Assembly (NCBI RefSeq): GCF_022024055.1
Contig: NZ_CP091788.1
Span: forward strand, 1,922,001 to 1,986,000
Length of the DNA stretch: 64,000 nucleotides
Origin: Prevotella sp. E2-28
GTDB taxonomy: Bacteria; Bacteroidota; Bacteroidia; Bacteroidales; Bacteroidaceae
Direction of reading: 5' to 3'
Shown: in pieces, positions 62,591 through 64,000 of the stretch
Layout of the letters: each line of letters starts with the position of its first letter
Position numbering within the stretch: the first letter of the stretch is position 1
Made by a program: the position numbers and the translations under genes
The notes under the pieces: model-generated
Seen by the model: the letters and a program-made list of their open reading frames with translations, nothing else
Databases searched by the model: none
Told to the model about the DNA's origin: nothing

Positions 62591-64000
62591 CTATTTCACT
62601 ATAGTAAACTTGGCGAACTTCAGCAGGAGTTGCTTAGTGCCTACATTACGGAACTCTACCGTAGCTTTTTCATTATCACCAGAGCCCTCAAGCTTTATGA
62701 CGGTACCGATACCAAAACGCTGATGTTCTATAACAGCACCTTCATGAAGCCCTGAAGATGATGGAGAAGAAGACACACTAGCTGTACGGGCCACAGGTTT
62801 GAAACGACCACCACTTGCTATGTTTAACTGATGCTTGAAGCCCTCGCTGAAAGGATCCACCTTGGGCTCCGGACGACGTGGCGCTACCTGACGGGGCTTG
62901 GGATCGGCACGGAACTGAGTAGCCACAGGACGTGGATTCTGCATCCATTCAGGACCCTCGGAGGCACGTTGCCAAGGCAGACGTTGGGCAGAGTTATCGA
63001 AACTACCCATAGAACCCTCAACATGCAATAATGAAGGGTCTATATCACGAATGAAGCGCGAAGGCGTATCGTACTCCATACGACCATAACGGAAGCGATT
63101 CTGCGCACATGTCAGGATGCAATGACGCTCGGCACGCGTGATAGCTACATAAAGCAAACGTCGTTCTTCTTCGAGCTCACGCATATTGTTGGTACACATT
63201 GGCGACGGGAAGATGTTTTCCTCCAAACCCACGACAAAGACCGTAGGAAATTCCAAGCCCTTTGCCGAGTGAATAGTCATCAACGACACCTTGGGCTGGT
63301 CGGCATCGCCTTCGCTATCAAGGTCGGTAAGCAGCGCCACCTCTTGCAGAAAATCGCCCAAGGAAATCTGGTCGCCCTGATCCTCCTCGCGACGCGTCTC
63401 TACAAAGTCTTGCATAGCAGCAAGGAACTCCTCCAGGTTCTCCTGACGCGAGAGGTCCTCGGGGTTGCGACTAGAATAAATCTCCCTTGAGACGCCACTC
63501 TCCATAATGATAGCATGCCCCAGTTGGTAGGCATCCTCGCCATCAAGACGCATACGCCAGCCGTCTATCATCTGACAGAAATTGCCAATTTTGGTGAGTA
63601 CAGCCTTGCTGGCATTGAGATGTTCTGGCTTGGTCATCACATCCCATAGTGATACATTATCCAGCGAAGCAGTATCTACAATTTTATTTACTGTAGTATC
63701 GCCAATGCCTCGCGTAGGATAGTTGATGATACGCTTCAGGGCCTCCTCATCATTTGGATTAGCCACCACACGGAAATAAGCAATCACGTCCTTGATCTCC
63801 TTGCGCTGGTAGAACGACAGTCCGCCATAGATACGATACGGAATACCGTCCTTGCGCATCTGTTCCTCAAACGAACGGCTCTGGGCGTTGGTGCGATAAA
63901 GGATGGCAAAATCACTATACTCACAGTGCTCCTGACGACGGATGCGCTGGATATCCTTACACACAATAATAGCCTCTTCCTTATCGCTGTAGGCAGGCTT
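62591..64000 (-). CDS. UvrD/PcrA-type ATP-dependent DNA helicase, C-terminal part (5' end outside window)
   Basis: 470 codons are visible; the frame stays open to the window edge, so the start and Walker A are outside. Visible SF1 helicase motifs: ILYRTNAQSRSFEEQMRKDG (motif IV region), SLMTIHSAKGLEFPTVFVVG (motif V) and ELEEERRLLYVAITRAERHC (motif VI). The last 150 residues are a Pro/Arg-rich linker and a small C-terminal domain (HQRFGIGTVIKLEGSGDNEK), as in PcrA. It acts in nucleotide excision and mismatch repair and in clearing proteins from DNA. Confidence 0.93.
   Translation of the reverse strand, partial: KPAYSDKEEAIIVCKDIQRIRRQEHCEYSDFAILYRTNAQSRSFEEQMRKDGIPYRIYGGLSFYQRKEIKDVIAYFRVVANPNDEEALKRIINYPTRGIGDTTVNKIVDTASLDNVSLWDVMTKPEHLNASKAVLTKIGNFCQMIDGWRMRLDGEDAYQLGHAIIMESGVSREIYSSRNPEDLSRQENLEEFLAAMQDFVETRREEDQGDQISLGDFLQEVALLTDLDSEGDADQPKVSLMTIHSAKGLEFPTVFVVGLEENIFPSPMCTNNMRELEEERRLLYVAITRAERHCILTCAQNRFRYGRMEYDTPSRFIRDIDPSLLHVEGSMGSFDNSAQRLPWQRASEGPEWMQNPRPVATQFRADPKPRQVAPRRPEPKVDPFSEGFKHQLNIASGGRFKPVARTASVSSSPSSSGLHEGAVIEHQRFGIGTVIKLEGSGDNEKATVEFRNVGTKQLLLKFAKFTIVK

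Overview
The window is a stretch of chromosome from a member of the Bacteroidales, most likely Prevotella or a close relative. The evidence is the gene content and order (class 3 fructose-bisphosphatase, split sodium-pump decarboxylase, DUF3256, DUF4296, HU-like and smalltalk cassette, ATP synthase order atpD-atpC-x-atpB-atpE-atpF-atpH-atpA-atpG) and promoters that repeatedly show the Bacteroidetes -7 element TAnnTTTG, often with TTTG or TTG about 19-20 bases upstream. Most of it is housekeeping DNA. The species is inferred from gene content, not from a marker search.

Layout. 1-3113: end of an operon for a FadL-like outer membrane protein and an aromatic/Gly/Ser-rich secreted protein, then prmA with an in-frame repeat insertion. 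3110-10376: F1Fo ATP synthase operon (minus strand). 10514-13519: AraC-type regulator, dipeptidyl peptidase III and a DNA-alkylation-repair-like protein. 13700-23410: a long plus-strand operon with purU, hisH-A-F-IE, an FtsE-type ATPase, aspartate kinase, lysA, an unknown protein and fbp. 23424-28260: accessory stretch with a ZIP transporter, a truncated P5-like gene cut at a 33-bp inverted-repeat element, an HU-like gene and a 33-residue smalltalk gene between simple repeats, a TlpA-like protein, a YefM/YoeB-type toxin-antitoxin pair and tRNA-Lys(CTT), whose 3' end is duplicated 2 kb away. 28370-35541: valS, an AspT-type transporter and three subunits of a sodium-pump decarboxylase without its alpha subunit. 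35713-40080: mazG, a lipoprotein, ribonuclease Z, a stand-alone T9SS-tail-like protein, and an ECF sigma factor with a probable anti-sigma and a small periplasmic protein. 40071-48545: a tight minus-strand operon from ileS through lspA, nupG-like and rsmE to DUF3256.

48748-61474 is the most interesting part. uxuA and a uxuB-like gene, two steps of hexuronate breakdown, lie on either side of a complete type II-C CRISPR-Cas locus: a divergent tracrRNA, cas9 (1442 aa), cas1, cas2 and an array of 29 repeats and 28 spacers. Fragments of other genes lie at both edges of the locus. Each of the 28 intact repeats carries, on the predicted crRNA strand, the same promoter-like core as the tracrRNA promoter, so crRNAs may be made from many promoters inside the array. 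The last, degenerate repeat has lost that core and has instead acquired the form of an intrinsic terminator on the other strand. The family is known; I see no wholly new system, but the promoter and terminator logic of the array is worth testing.

61558-64000: a DUF3089 lipoprotein and the C-terminal part of a UvrD/PcrA helicase that runs off the window.
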